A stretch of 64,000 bases of DNA from Silene latifolia (Eukaryota; Streptophyta; Magnoliopsida; Caryophyllales; Caryophyllaceae): positions 2,649,807 through 2,713,806 of the forward strand of contig NC_133537.1 in the NCBI RefSeq assembly GCF_048544455.1. The letters run 5' to 3'. The notes beneath the pieces are model-generated. The model searched no databases, had not been told where the DNA came from, and was given only the letters and a program-made list of their open reading frames with translations. Position numbers and translations under genes: made by a program. Position 1 is the stretch's first letter. Each line of letters begins with the position of its first letter. Of the stretch, positions 1 through 15,000 are shown piece by piece.

Positions 1-3000
1 GACAGGACCTGTTTCTTTTCTCCCTGTTTTTCAATCACGCTTCCAAGCTCATTTTAGGAATCAACCCGTTCGATTTCAGAAATCAACCCGTTCGATTTCA
101 AACCTTAAATAACGAGGTTGAACACATTTTTCACGATAATCCAAGTTTCGGCGAATGCTAGTTTGTGACACACCGGCACCCCCAAATGTCTTCCGTTGGA
201 GCTCAAACTTTGTGTGGCCGCTTTATTTGACCCGAGGAACTTTCTATGAAATTTCCGAAAACTTTTTCGGGACTCAGGAATCCCGCTCAAAAAACCGTGT
301 ATTATTATACACTTTAATTTCGGTAGTTCGGAAGGTCGTACCGGACTGTTTCTTTTTCTCCTTGTTTTTCAATCACGCTTCCGAGATCATTTCGGGAATC
401 AACCGTTCGATTTCAGGAATCAACCTGTTCGATTTCGACCTCAAATAACGAGCTTTAACACATTTTTCACGATAATCCGAGTTTCGGCGAATTTTGGTTT
501 GTGGCACACCGGCACCCCCAAATGTCTTCCGTTGGTGCTCAAACTTTGCGTGGCCGCTTTATCGACCCGAGGAACTTTCTTTATATGATTTCGGAGAATT
601 TTTTTCGGGACCGGAATCCCAGAAAAATCGTGTATTATTCACTTCAATTTTAGCCGTTCGGAAGGTCGATCGGATCCTATTACTTTTTCTCCTGTTTTTC
701 AATCACGCTTCCGAGCTCATTTTCAGAATCAACCCGTTCAATTTCGGAATCAACCTGTTTGATTTTGACCTTAAATAACGAGGTTTAACACATTTTTCAC
801 GATAATCCGAGTTTCGGCGAATGCTGGTTTGTGGCACACCGGCACCCCCAAATGTCTTCCGTTAGTGCTCAAACTTTGCGTGGCCGCTTTATCTGACCCG
901 AGGAACTTTCTATGTGATTTCCGAAGAATTTTGTTCCGGGACCCCGAAATCCCGAAAAACCTTGTATTATATACACTTCAATTTCAGCCGTTCGGAAGGT
1001 CGTACCGGACCCTGTTTATTTTTCTCCCTGTTTTTCAATCATCCGTCTGAGCTCATTTCAGGAATCAACCTGTTCGATTTCAGCATCAAATAACGAGCTT
1101 TAACACATTTTTCACGATAATCCGAGTTTCGGCGAATGCTGGTTTGTTGCACACCGGCACCCCCAAATGTCTTCCGTTGGTGCTCACACTTTGCGTGGCC
1201 GCTTTATCTGACCCGAGGAACTTTCTTTGTAATTTCCGGAGAATTTTTTTCCGGGACCCCGGAATCCCGAAAAACCGTGTATTACACTTTAATTTCAGCC
1301 GTTCGGAAGGTCGTGCCGGACCCTGTTTCTTTTTCTCCCTGTTTTTCAATCACGCTTCCAAGCTCATTTTAGGAATCAACCCGTTCGATTTCAGAAATCA
1401 ACCCGTTCGATTTCAGCCTTAAATAACGAGTTTTAACACATTTTTCATGATAATCCGAGTTTCGGCGAATGCTAGTTTGTGACACACCGGCACCCCCAAA
1501 TGTCTTCCGTTGGTGCTCAAACTTTGTGTGGCCGCTTTATTTGACCCGAGGAACTTTCTATGAAATTTCCGAAGAATTTTTTTCCGGGACTCCGGAATCC
1601 CGAAAAACCGTGTATTATACACTTTAATTTCAGCCGTTCGGAAGGTCGTACCAGACCCTGTTTCTTTTTCTCCCTGTTTACCAATCACGCTTCCGAGCTT
1701 ATTTCAGGAATCAACCCGTTCGATTTCAGGAATCAACCTGTTCGATTTCAGCCTCAAATAACGAGCTTTAACACATTTTTCACGATAATCCGAGTTTCGG
1801 CGAATGCTGGTTTGTGGCACACCGGCACCCCCAAATGTCTTCCGTTGGTGCTCAAACTTTGCGTGGCCGCTTTATCTGACCCGAGGAACTTTCTATATGA
1901 TTTCCGGAGAATTTTTTTCCGAGACCCCGGAATCCCGAAAAACCGTGTATTATACACTTCAATTTCAGCCGTTCGGAAGGTCGTACCGGATCCTGTTTCT
2001 TTTTCTCCCTGTTTTTCAATCACGCTTCCGAGCTCATTTCAGGAATCAACCCGTTCGATTTCAGGAATTAACCTGTTCGATTTCAGCCTTAAATAACGAG
2101 TTTAACACATTTTTCACGATAATCCGAGTTTCGGCGAATGCTGGTTTGTGTCACACCGGCACCCCCAAATGTCTTCCTTTAGTGCTCAAACTTTGCGTGG
2201 CCGCTTTATCTGACCCGAGGAACTTTCTATGTGATTTCCGGAGAATTTTGTTCCGGGACCCCGAAATCCCGAAAACCGTGTATTATACACTTCAATTTCA
2301 GCCGTTCGGAAGGTCATACCGGACCATGTTTATTTTTCTCCTGTTTTTCAATCACGCGTCTGAGCTCATTTCAGGAATCAATCTGTTCGATTTCAGCCTC
2401 AAACAACGAGCTTTAACACACTTTTCACGATAATCCGAGTTTCGGCGAATGCTGGTTTGTGGCACACCGGCACCCCCAAATGTCTTTCGTTAGTGCTCAA
2501 ACTTCGCGTGGCCGCTTTATCTGACCCGAGGAACTTTCTATGTGATTTCTGGAGAATTTTGTTCCGGGACCCCGGAATCCCGAAAAACCGTGTATTATAC
2601 ACTTCAATTTCAGCCGTTCGGAAGGTCGTACCGGATCCTGTTTCTTTTTCTCCCTGTTTTTCAATCACGCTTCCGAGCTCATTTCAGGAATCAACCCGTT
2701 CGATTTCAGGAATCAACCTGTTCGATTTCAGCCTCAAATAACGAGCTTTAACACATTTTTCACGATAATCCGAGTTTCGGAGAATGCTGGTTTGTGGCAC
2801 ACCGGCACCCTCAAATGTCTTCCGTTGGTGCTCAAACTTTGCGTGGCCGCTTTATCTGACCCGAGGAACTTTCTATATGATTTCCGGAGAATTTTGTTCA
2901 GGGACCCCGGAATCCCGAAAAACCGTGAATTATACACTTCAATTTCAGCCGTTCGGAAGGTCGTACCTCTGTTTCTTTTTCTCCCTGTTTTTCAATCATC

Positions 3001-6000
3001 CGTCTGAGCTCATTTCAGGAATCAACCCGTTCGATTTCAGGAATCAACCTGTTCGATTTCAGCCTCAAATAACGAGCTTTAACACATTTTTCACGATAAT
3101 CCGAGTTTCGCGAATCTTTGGTTTCAGGGCACACCGGCACCCCCAAATGTCTTCCGTTGGTGCTCAAACTTTGCGTGGCCGCTTTATCTGACCTGAGGAA
3201 CTTTCTATATGATTTCCGGAGAATTTTGTTTCGGGACTCCGGAATTCCGAAAAACCGTCTATTATACACTTCAATTTCAGCTGTTCGGAAGGTCGTACCG
3301 GACCCTGTTTCTTTTTCTTCCTGTTTCTCAATCACGCTTCCGAGCTCATTTCAGGAATCAACCCGTTCGATTTCAGGAATCAACCCATTCGATTTCAGCC
3401 TTAAATAACGAGCTTTAACACATTTTTCACGATAATCCGAGTTTCGGCAAATGCTGGTTTGTGGCACACCGGCACTCCCAAATGTCTTCCGTTAGTGCTC
3501 AAACTTTGCGTGGCCGCTTTATCTGACCCGAGGAACTTTCTATGTGATTTCCGGAGAATTTTGTTCAGGGACCCCGAAATCTCGAAAAACCGTGTATTAT
3601 ACACTTCAATTTCACCGTTCGGAAGGTCGCGGAATAGGACCTGTTTATTTCTCTCCTGTTTTTCAATCACGCGTCGAGCTCATTTCAGAATCAACCTGTT
3701 TGATTTCGGAATCAACTTTGTTCGATTTCAGCATCAAATAACGAGCTTTAACACATTTTTCACGATAATCCGAGTTTGGCGAATCTTTGGTTTTTGTTGC
3801 ACACCGCACCCCCAAATGTCTTCCGTTGGTGCTCACACTTTGCGTGGCCGCTTTATCTGACCCGAGGAACTTTCTTTGTAATTTCCGGAGAATTTTTTTC
3901 CGGGACCCCGGAATCCCGAAAAACCGTGTATTATACACTTTAATTTCAGCCGTTCGGAAGGTCGTAACGGACCCTGTTTCTTTTTCTCCCTGTTTTTCAA
4001 TCACGCTTCCGAGCTCATTTGAGAAATCAACCCGTTCGATTTGGGAATCAACCCGTTCGATTTCAAATTTTTAAATAACGAGCTTTAACACATTTTTCAC
4101 AATATTCCGAGTTTCGGCGAATGCTGGTTTGTGGCACACCGGCACCCCCAAATGTCTTCCGTTAGTGCTCAAACTTTGCGTGGCCGCTTTATCTGACCCG
4201 ATGAACTTTCTATGTGATTTCCGGAGAATTTTGTTCAGGGACCCCGAAATCCCGAAAAACTGTGTATTATACACTTCAATTTCAGCCGTTGGAAGGTACC
4301 GGACCTGTTTATTTTTCTCCCTGTTTTTCAATCACGTGTCAGAGCTCATTTCAGGAATCAACCTGTTCGATTTCAGCCTCAAATAACGAGCTTTAACACA
4401 CTTTTCACGATAATCTGAGTTTCGGCGAATGCTGGTTTGTGGCACACCGTCACCCCCAAATGTCTTCCGTTGGTGCTCAAACTTTGTGTGGCCGCTTTAT
4501 TTGACCCGAGGAACTTTCTATGAAATTTTCGGAGATTTTTTTTCCGGGACTCCGGAATCCCGAAAAACCGTGTATTATAAACTTCAATTTCAGCCGTTCG
4601 GAAGGTCGTACCGGACCCTCTTTCTTTTTCTCCCTGTTTATCAATCACGCTTCCGAGCTCATTTTAGGAATCAACCCGTTCGATTTCAGGAATCAACTTG
4701 TTCGATTTCAGCCTCAAATAACGAGCATTAACACATTTTTCACGATAATCCGAGTTTCGGCGAATGCTGGTTTGTGGCACACCGGCACCCCCAAATATCT
4801 TCCGTTGGTGCTTAAACTTTGCGTGGCCGCTTTATCTGACCCGAGGAACTTTCTATATGATTTCCGGAGAATTTTTTTCCGGGACCCCGGGATCCCGAAA
4901 AACCGTGTATTATACACTTCAATTTCAGCCGTTCGGAAGGTCGTACCGGATCTCCCTGTTTTTCAATCACGCTTCCGAGCTCATTTCAGGAATCAACCCG
5001 TTCGATTTTAGGAATCAACCTGTTCGATTTCAGCCTTAAATAACGAGGTTTAACACATTTTTCACGATAATCCGAGTTTCGGCGAATGCTGGTTTGTGGC
5101 ACACCGGCACCCCTAAATGTCTTCCGTTAATGCTCAAACTTTGCGTTGCCGCTTTATCTGACCCGAGGAACTTTCTATGTGATTTCCGTAAAACTTTGTT
5201 CCGGGACCCCGAAATCCCGAAAAACCGTGTATTATATATACACTTCAATTTCAGCCGTTCGGAAGGTCGTACCGGACCTGTTTCTTTTTCTCCTTGTTTT
5301 TCAATCATCCTTCGGAGATCATTTCGGGAATCAACTGTTCGATTTCGTGAATCAACTGTTCGATTTCAGCCTCAAATAACGAGCTTTAACACATTTTTCA
5401 CGATAATCCGAGTTTCGGCGAATGCTGGTTTGTGGCACACCGGCACCCCCCAAATGTATTCCGTTGGTGCTCACACTTTGCGTGGCCGCTTTATCTGACC
5501 CGAGGAACTTTCTTTGTATTTTCCGGAGAATTTTTTTCCGGGACCCCGCAATCCCGAAAAACCGTGTATTATACACTTCAATTTTAGCCGTTCGGAAGGT
5601 CGTACCGGACCCTGTTTCTTTTTCTCCCTGTTTTTCAATCACGCTTCCGAGCTCTTCAGAAATCAACCCGTTCGATTTCAGGAATCAACCTGTTTGATTT
5701 CAGGCTTAAATAACGAGCTATAACACATTTTTCACGATAATCCGAGTTTCGGCGAATGCTGGTTTGTGGCACACCGGCACCCCCAAATGTCTTCCGTTGG
5801 TGCTCAAACTTTGCATGGCCGCTTTATCTGACTCGAGGAACTTTCTATGTGATTTCCGTAGAATTTTGTTTCGGGACCCCGAAGTCCCGAAAAACCGTGT
5901 ATTATATATACACTTCAATTTCAGCCGTTCGGAAGGTCGTACCGGACCTGTTTCTTTTTCTCCTTGTTTTTCAATCATCCGTCGGAGATCATTTCGGGAA

Positions 6001-9000
6001 TCAACCTGTTCGATTTCAGGAATCAACCTGTTCGATTTCAGCCTCAAATAACGAGCTTTAACACATTTTTCACGATAATCCGAGTTTCGGCGAATGCTGG
6101 TTTGTGGCACACCGGCACCCCCAAATGTCTTCCGTTGGTGCTCACACTTTGCGTGGCTGCTTTATCTGACCCAAGGAACTTTATTTGTAATTTCCGGAGA
6201 ATTTTTTCCGGGACCCCGGAATCCCGAAAAACCGAGTATTATACACTTCAATTTCAGCCGTTCGGAAGGTCGTACGGGACCCTGTTTCTTTTTCTCCCTG
6301 TTTTTCAATCACGCTTCCGAGCTCATTTCAGGAGTCAACCCGTTCGATTTCAGGAATCAACCTGTTCGATTTCAGCTTCAAATAACGAGCTTTAACACAT
6401 TTTTCACGATAATCCGAGTTTGGCGAATGCTGGTTTGAGGCACACCGGCACCCCCAAATGTCTTCCGTTGGTGCTCAAACTTTGCATGGCCGCTTTATTT
6501 GACCCGAGGAACTTTCTATGTGATTTCGAAGAATTTTGTTAGGGACCGAAATCCCGAAAAACCGTGTATTATATACACTTCAATTTATTACCGTTCGGAA
6601 GGTCGTCTTAGGACCCTGTTTCTTTTTCTCTCTGTTTATCAATCACGCTTCCGAGCTCATTTTAGGAATCAACCCGTTCGATTTCAGGAATCAACGTGTT
6701 CGGTTTCAGCCTCAAATAACGAGCTTTAACACATTTTTCACGATAATCCGAGTTTCGGCGAATGCTGGTTTGTGGCACACCGGCACCCCCAAATGTCTTC
6801 CGTTGGTGCTCAAACTTTGCGTGGCCGCTTTATCGACCCGAGGAACTTTCTATATGATTTCGGAGAATTTTTTTCCGAGACCGGAATCCCGAAAAACCGT
6901 GTATTATACACTTCAATTTGTACCGTTCGGAAGGTAAATCGGATCTGTTTCTTTTTCTCCCTGTTTTTCAATCACGCTTCCGAGCTCATTTCAGGAATCA
7001 ACCCGTTCGATTTCAGGAATTAACCTGTTCGATTTCAGCCTTAAATAACGAGTTTAACACATTTTTCACGATAATCCGAGTTTCGGCGAATGCTGGTTTG
7101 TGTCACACCGGCACCCCCAAATGTCTTCCTTTAGTGCTCAAACTTTGCGTGGCCGCTTTATCTGACCCGAGGAACTTTCTATGTGATTTCCGGAGAATTT
7201 TGTTCGGGACCCCGAAATCCCGGAAACCGTGTATTATACACTTCAATTTGACCGTTCGGAAGGTAAATTAGGACCATGTTTATTTTTCTCCTTGTTTTTC
7301 AATCACGCGTCTGAGCTCATTTCAGGAATCAATCTGTTCGATTTCAGCCTCAAACAACGAGCTTTAACACACTTTTCACGATAATCCGAGTTTCGGCGAA
7401 TGCTGGTTTGTGGCACACCGGCACCCCCAAATGTCTTTCGTTAGTGCTCAAACTTCGCGTGGCCGCTTTATCGACCCGAGGAACTTTCTATGTGATTTAC
7501 GGAGAATTTTGTTCGGGACCCCGGAATCCCGAAAAACCGTGTATTATACACTTCAATTTCAGCCGTTCGGAAGGTCGTACCGGATCCTGTTTCTTTTTCT
7601 CCCTGTTTTTCAATCACGCTTCCGAGCTCATTTCAGGAATCAACCCGTTCGATTTCAGGAATCAACCTGTTCGATTTCAGCCTCAAATAACGAGCTTTAA
7701 CACATTTTTCACGATAATCCGAGTTTCGGAGAATGCTGGTTTGTGGCACACCGGCACCCTCAAATGTCTTCCGTTGGTGCTCAAACTTTGCGTGGCCGCT
7801 TTATCTGACCCGAGGAACTTTCTATATGATTTCCGGAGAATTTTGTTCCGGAATCCCGAAAAACCGTGTATTATACACTTCAATTTCAGCCGTTCGGAAG
7901 GTCGTACCTCTGTTTCTTTTTCTCCCTGTTTTTCAATCATCCGTCTGAGCTCATTTCAGGAATCAACCCGTTCGATTTCAGGAATCAACCTGTTCGATTT
8001 CAGCCTCAAATAACGAGCTTTAACACATTTTTCACGATAATCCGAGTTTCGGCGAATGCTGGTTTGTGGCACACCGGCACCCCCAAATGTCTTCCGTTGG
8101 TGCTCACACTTTGCGTGGCTGCTTTATCTGACCCAAGGAACTTTATTTGTAATTTCCGGAGAATTTTTTCCGGGACCCCGGAATCCCGAAAAACCGAGTA
8201 TTATACACTTCAATTTCAGCCGTTCGGAAGGTCGTACGGGACCCTGTTTCTTTTTCTCCCTGTTTTTCAATCACGCTTCCGAGCTCATTTCAGGAGTCAA
8301 CCCGTTCGATTTCAGGAATCAACCTGTTCGATTTCAGCTTCAAATAACGAGCTTTAACACATTTTTCACGATAATCCGAGTTTCGGCGAATGCTAGTTTG
8401 TGGCACACCGGCACCCCCAAATGTCTTCCGTTGGTGCTCAAACTTTGCATGGCCGCTTTATCTGACCCGAGGAACTTTCTATGTGATTTCCGAAGAATTT
8501 TGTTCCGGGACCCCGAAATCCCGAAAAACCGTGTATTATATACACTTCAATTTCAGCCGTTCGGAAGGTCGTACCGGACCCTGTTTCTTTTTCTCTCTGT
8601 TTATCAATCACGCTTCCGAGCTCATTTTAGGAATCAACCCGTTCGATTTCAGGAATCAACGTGTTCGGTTTCAGCCTCAAATAACGAGCTTTAACACATT
8701 TTTCACGATAATCCGAATTTCGGCGAATGCTGGTTTGTGGCACACCGGCACTCCCAAATGTCTTCCGTTGCTGCTCAAACTTTGCGTGACCGCTTTATTT
8801 GACCCGAGGAACTTTCTATGTATTTTCCGGAGAATTTTTTTCCGGGACATCGGAATCTTGAAAAACCGTGTATTATACACTTCAGTTTCAGCCGTTCGGA
8901 AGGTCGTACCGGATTCTGTTTATTTTTCTCCCTGTTTATCAATCACGCTTCCGAGCTCATTTCAGGAATCAACCCGTTAGATTTCTGGAATCAACCTGTT

Positions 9001-12000
9001 CGATTTCAGCCTCAAATAACGAGCTTTAACACATTTTTAACGTTAATCCGAGTTTCGGCGAATGCTAGTTTGTGGCACACCGGCACCCCCAAATTTCTTC
9101 CGTTGGTGCTCAAACTTTGCATGGCCGCTTTATCTGACCCGAGGAACTTTCTATGTGATTTCCGAAGAATTTTGTTCCGAGACCCCGAAATCCCGAAAAA
9201 CCGTGTATTATACACTTCAATTTCAGCCGTTCGGAAGATTGTACCGGACCCTGTTTCTTTTTCTCCCTGTTTTTCAATCATCCGTCTGAGCTCATTTCAG
9301 GAATCAACCTGTTCGATTTCAGGAATCAACCTGTTTGATTTCAGGCTCAAATAACGAGCTTTAACACATTTTTCACGATAATCCGAGTTTCGGCGAATGC
9401 TGGTTTGTGGCACACCGGCACCCCCAAATGTCTTCCGTTAGTGCTCAAACTTTGCGTGGCCGCTTTATCTGACCCGAGGAACCTTCTATGTGATTTCCGG
9501 ATAATTTTGTTCCGGGACACCGAAATCCCGAAAAACCGTGTATTATACACTTCAATTTCGGTAGTTCGGAAGGTAAATCAGGACCCTGTTTATTTTTCTC
9601 CTGTTTTTCAATCATCCGTCGAGCTCATTTCAGGAATCAACCTGTTCGATTTCAGGAATCAACCTGTTTGATTTCAGGCTCAAATAACGAGCTTTAACAC
9701 ATTTTTCACGATAATCCGAGTTTCGGCGAATGCTGGTTTGTGGCACACCGACACCCCCAAATGTCTTCCATTAGTGCTCAAACTTCGCGTGGCCGCTTTA
9801 TCTGACCCGAGGAACTTTCTATATGATTTCCGGAGAATTTTGTTCCGGGACCCCGAAATCCCGAAAAACCGTGTATTATACACTTCAATTTTGATTAGGA
9901 AGGTCGACTCAGGACCTCGTTTATTTTTCCCCCAGTTTTTCAATCACGCGTCGAGCTCATTTCAGGAATCAACCTGTTCGATTTCAGCCTCAAATAACGA
10001 GCTTTAACACATTTTCACGATAATCCGAGTTTGGCGAATCTTGGGTTGTCAGGCACCGGCACCCCCAAATGTCTTCCGTTGGTGCTCAAACTTTGCATGG
10101 CCGCTTTATCTAACTCGAGAAACTTTCTATGTGATTTCCGTACAATTTTGTTCCGGGACCCCGAAATCCCGAAAAACCGAGTATTATACACTTCAATTTC
10201 AGCCGTTCGGAAGGTCGTACCGGACCCTGTTTCTTTTGTCCCTGTTTTTCAATCATCCGTCTCGAGCGCATTTCAGGAATCAATGCTTCGATTTCGGAAT
10301 CAACTGTTTGATTTCAGGCTCAAATAACGAGCTTTAACACATTTTTCACGATAATCCGAGTTTCGGCGAATGCTGGTTTGTGGCACACCGGCACCTCCAA
10401 ATGTCTTCTGTTAGTGCTCAAACTTTGCGTGGCCACTTTATCTGACCCGAGGAACTTTCTATGTGATTTCCGGAGAATTTTGTTCCGGGACCCCGAAATC
10501 CCGAAAAACCGTGTATTATACACTTCAATTTCACCGTTCGGAAGGTCGATCTTTGGACCACGTTTATTTTTCTCCCGTTTTTTTCAATCACGCGTCTCGA
10601 GCTCATTTCAGAATCAACTTTGTTTGATTTCAGGCTCAAATAACGAGCTTTAACACATTTTTCACGATAATCCGAGTTTCGGCGAATGCTGGTTTGTGGC
10701 ACACCGGCATCCCCAAATGTCTTCCGTTGGTGCTCAAACTTTGCATGGCTGCTTTATCTGCCCCGAGGAACTTTCTATGTGATTTCCGTAGAATTTTGTT
10801 CCAGGACCCCGAAATCCCGAAAAACCGTGTATTATATACACTTCAATTTCAGCCGTTCGGAAAGTCGTACCCTGTTTCTTTTTCTCCCTGTTTTTCAATC
10901 ACGCTTCCGAACTCATTTCAGGAATCACCCGTTCGATTTCAGGAATCAACTTGTTCGATTTCAGCCTCAAATAACGTGCTTTAACACATTTTTCACGATA
11001 ATCCGAGTTTCGGCGAATACTGGTTTGTGGCACACCGGCACCCCCAAATGTCTTCCGTTAGTGCTCAAACTTTGCGTGGCCGCTTTATCTGACCCGAGGA
11101 ACTTACTATGTGATTTCCGGATAATTTTGTTCCGGGACCCCGGAATCCCGAAAAACCGTGTATTATACACTTCAATTTCAGCCGTTCGTAAGGTCGTACC
11201 GGACCCTGTTTCTTTTTCTCCCTGTTTTTCAATCATCCGTCTGAGCTCATTTCAGGAATCAACCTGTTCGATTTCAGGAATCAACCTGTTCGATTTCAGC
11301 CTCAAATAACGAGCTTTAACACATTTTTCACGATAATCCGAGTTTCGGCGAATGCTGGTTTGTGGCACACCGGCACCCCCAAATATCTTCCGTTGGTGCT
11401 CAAACTTTGCATGGCCGTTTTATCTGACCCGAGGAACTTTCTATGTGATTTCCGAAGAATTTTGTTCCGAGACCCCGAAATCCCGAAAAACCGTGTATTA
11501 TATAACTTCAATTTCAGCCGTTCGGAAGGTCGTACCGGACCCTGTTTCTTTTTCTCCCTGTTTTTCAATCATCCGGCTGAGCTCATTTCAGGAATCAACC
11601 TGTTCGATTTCAAGAATCAACCTGTTCGATTTCAGCCTCAAATAACGAGCTTTAACACATTTTTCACGACAATCCGAGTTTCGGCGAATGCTTTGTTTAT
11701 GGCACACCGGCACCCCCAAATGTCTTCCGTTAGTGCTCAAACATTGCGTGGCCGCTTTATCTGATCCGAGGAACTTTCTATGTGATTTCCGGAGAATTTT
11801 GTTAGGACAGAAATCCCGAAAAACCGTGTATTATACACTTCAATTTCAGCCGTTCGGAAGGTCGTACCGGACCCTGTTTCTTTTTCTCCCTGTTTTTCAA
11901 TCACGCGTCTGAGCTCATTTCAGGAATCAACCTGTTCGATTTCAGCCTCAAATAACGAGCTTTAACACATTTTTCACGATAATCCGAGTTTCGGCGAATG

Positions 12001-15000
12001 CTGGGTTGTGGCACACCGGCACCCCCAAATGTCTTCCGTTGGTGCTCAAACTTTGCATGGCCGCTTTATCTGACCCGAGGAACTTTCTATGTGATTTCCG
12101 TATAATTTTGTTCCGGGACCCTGAAATCCCGAAAAACCGTGTATTATACACTTCAATTACAGCCGTTCGGAAGGTCGTACCGGACTCTGTTTCTTTTTCT
12201 CTCTGTTTTTCAATCATCCGTCTGAGCTCATTTCAGGAATCAACCTGTTCGATTTCAAGAATCAACCTGTTTGATTTTAGGCTCAAATAACGAGCTTTAA
12301 CACATTTTTCACGATAATCCGAGTTTCGGCGAATGCTGGTTTGTGGCATACCGGCACCCCCAAATGTCTTCCGTTAGTGCTCAAACTTTGCGTGGCCGCT
12401 TTATCTGACCCGAGGAACTTTCTATGTGATTTCCGTAGAATTTTGTTCCGGGACCCCGAAATCCCGAAAAACCGTGTATTATACACTTCAATTTCAGCCG
12501 TTCGGAAGGTCGTACCGGACCCTGTTTATTTTTCTCCCTGTTTTTTAATCACGCGTCTTGAGCTCATTTAAGGAATCAACCTGTTCGATTTCACCTTAAA
12601 TAACGAGCTTTAACACATTTTTCACGATAATCCGAGTTTCGGCGAATGCTGGTTTGTGGCACACCGGCACCCCCAAATGTCTTCCGTTGGTGCTCAAACT
12701 TTGCATGGCTGCTTTATCTGACCCGAGGAACTTTCTATGTGATTTCCGTAGAATTTTGTTCCGGGACCCCCAAATCCCGAAAAACCGTGTATTATATACA
12801 CTTCAATTTCAGCTGTTCGGAAGGTCGTACCCTGTTTCTTTTTCTCCCTGTTTTTCAATCATCCGTCTGAGCTCATTTCAGGAACAAACCTGTTCGATTT
12901 CAGGAATCAACCTGTTCGATTTCAGCCTCAAATAACGAGCTTTAACACATTTTTCACGATAATCGAGTTTGCGAATCTTTGGTATGTGGCACACCGGCAC
13001 CCCCAAATGTCTTCCGTTAGTGCTCAAACTTTGCGTGGCCGCTTTATCTGACCCGAGGAACTTTCTTTGTAATTTCCGGAGAATTTTGTTCCGGGACCCC
13101 GGAATCCCGAAAAACCGTGTATTATACACTTCAATTTCAGCCGTTCGGAAGGTCGTAACGGACCCTGTTTCTTTTTCTCCCTGTTTTTCAATCACGCTTC
13201 CGAGCTCATTTCAGGAATCACCCGTTCGATTTCAGGAATCAACTTGTTCGATTTCAGCCTCAAATAACGAGCTTTAACACATTTTTCACGATAATCCGAG
13301 TTTAGCGAATCTTGGTTTTGGCACACCGGCACCCCCAAATGTCTTCCGTTAGTGCTCAAACTTTGCGTGGCCGCTTTATCTGACCCGAGGAACTTACTAT
13401 GTGATTTCCGGATAATTTTGTTCCGGGACCCCGGAATCCCGAATAACCGTGTATTATACACTTCAATTTCAGCCGTTCGGAAGGTCGTACCGGGCCCTGT
13501 GTCTTTTTCTCCCTGTTTTTCAATCATCCGTCTGAGCTCATTTCAGGAATCAACCTGTTCGATTTCAGCCTCAAATAACGAGATTTAACACATTTTTCAC
13601 GATAATCCGAGTTTCGGCGAATGCTGGTTTGTGGCACACCGGCACCCCCAAATGTCTTCCGTTGGTGCTCAAACGTTGCATGGCCGTTTTATCTGACCCG
13701 AGGAACTTTCTATGTGATTTCCGAATATACGTATTTTTGGTCGGATAATAATAGTGACGATAATAGTGACCGTAATAATAATAATTCCCGTCTCAATTTC
13801 CGTCTAACTATTGACCGTCACATTTTCATATATGAGGCAATTTTTTCGGACCCGGGAAAAAGTCATCGAGTTAACCATTTTGAATTTATTTTGCTAAATG
13901 AACAAATTTCGTTTGATCCGAGACCCCGAAATCCCGAAAAACCGTGTATTATATAACTTCAATTTCAGCCGTTCGGAAGGTCGTACCGGACCCTGTTTCT
14001 TTTTCTCCCTGTTTTTCAATCATCCGTCTGAGCTCATTTCAGGAATCAACCTGTTCGATTTCAGCCTCAAATAACGAGCTTTAACACATTTTTCACGACA
14101 ATCCGAGTTTCGGCGAATCTTTGGTTTATGGCACCAAGCACCCCAAATGTCTTCCGTTAGTGCTCAAAGTTTGCGTGGCCGCTTTATCTGACCCGAGGAA
14201 CTTTCTATGTGATTTAGGAGAATTTTGTTCGGGACCGAAATCCCGAAAAACCGTGTATTATACACTTCAATTTCATCTGTTCGGAAGGTCGACCAGGACC
14301 CGTTTATTTTTCTCCCTGTTTTTCAATCACGCGTCTGAGCTCATTTCAGGAATCAAGCTGTTCGATTTCAGCCTCAAATAACGAGCTTTAACACATTTTT
14401 CACGATAATCCGAGTTTCGGCGAATGCAGGTTTGTGGCACACCGGCACCCCCAAATGTCTTCCGTTGGTGCTCAAACTTTGTGTGGCCGCTTTATTTGAC
14501 CCGAGGAACTCTCTATGAAACTTCCGAAATTTTTTTTTCCGTGACCCCGGAATTCCGAAAAACCGTGTATTATACACTTCAATTTCTGTCGTTCGAAGGT
14601 CGTACCGGACCCTGTTTCTTTTTCTCTCTGTTTATCAATCACGCTTCCAAGCTCATTTTAGGAATCAACCCGTTCGATTTCAGGAATCAACGTGTTCGGT
14701 TTCAGCCTCAAATAACGAGTTTTAACACATTTTTCACGATAATCCGAATTTCGGCGAATGCTGGTTTCAGGCACACCGACACCCCCAAATGTCTTCCGTT
14801 GCTGCTCAAACTTTGCGTGACCGCTTTATTTGACCCGAGGAACTTTCTATGTATTTTCCGGAGAATTTTTTTCCGGGACATCGGAATCCCGAAAAACCGT
14901 GTATTATACACTTCAATTTCAGCCGTTCGGAAGGTCGTACCGGACCCTGTTTCTTTTTCTCCCTGTTTTTCAATCACGCTTCCGAGCTCATTTCAGGAAT

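Noticed and set aside
13725-13916. Transposon insertion in the satellite with TCCGA target duplication
   Set aside because: Both TCCGA words already exist in the undisturbed sister monomer, and the segment has no inverted ends.
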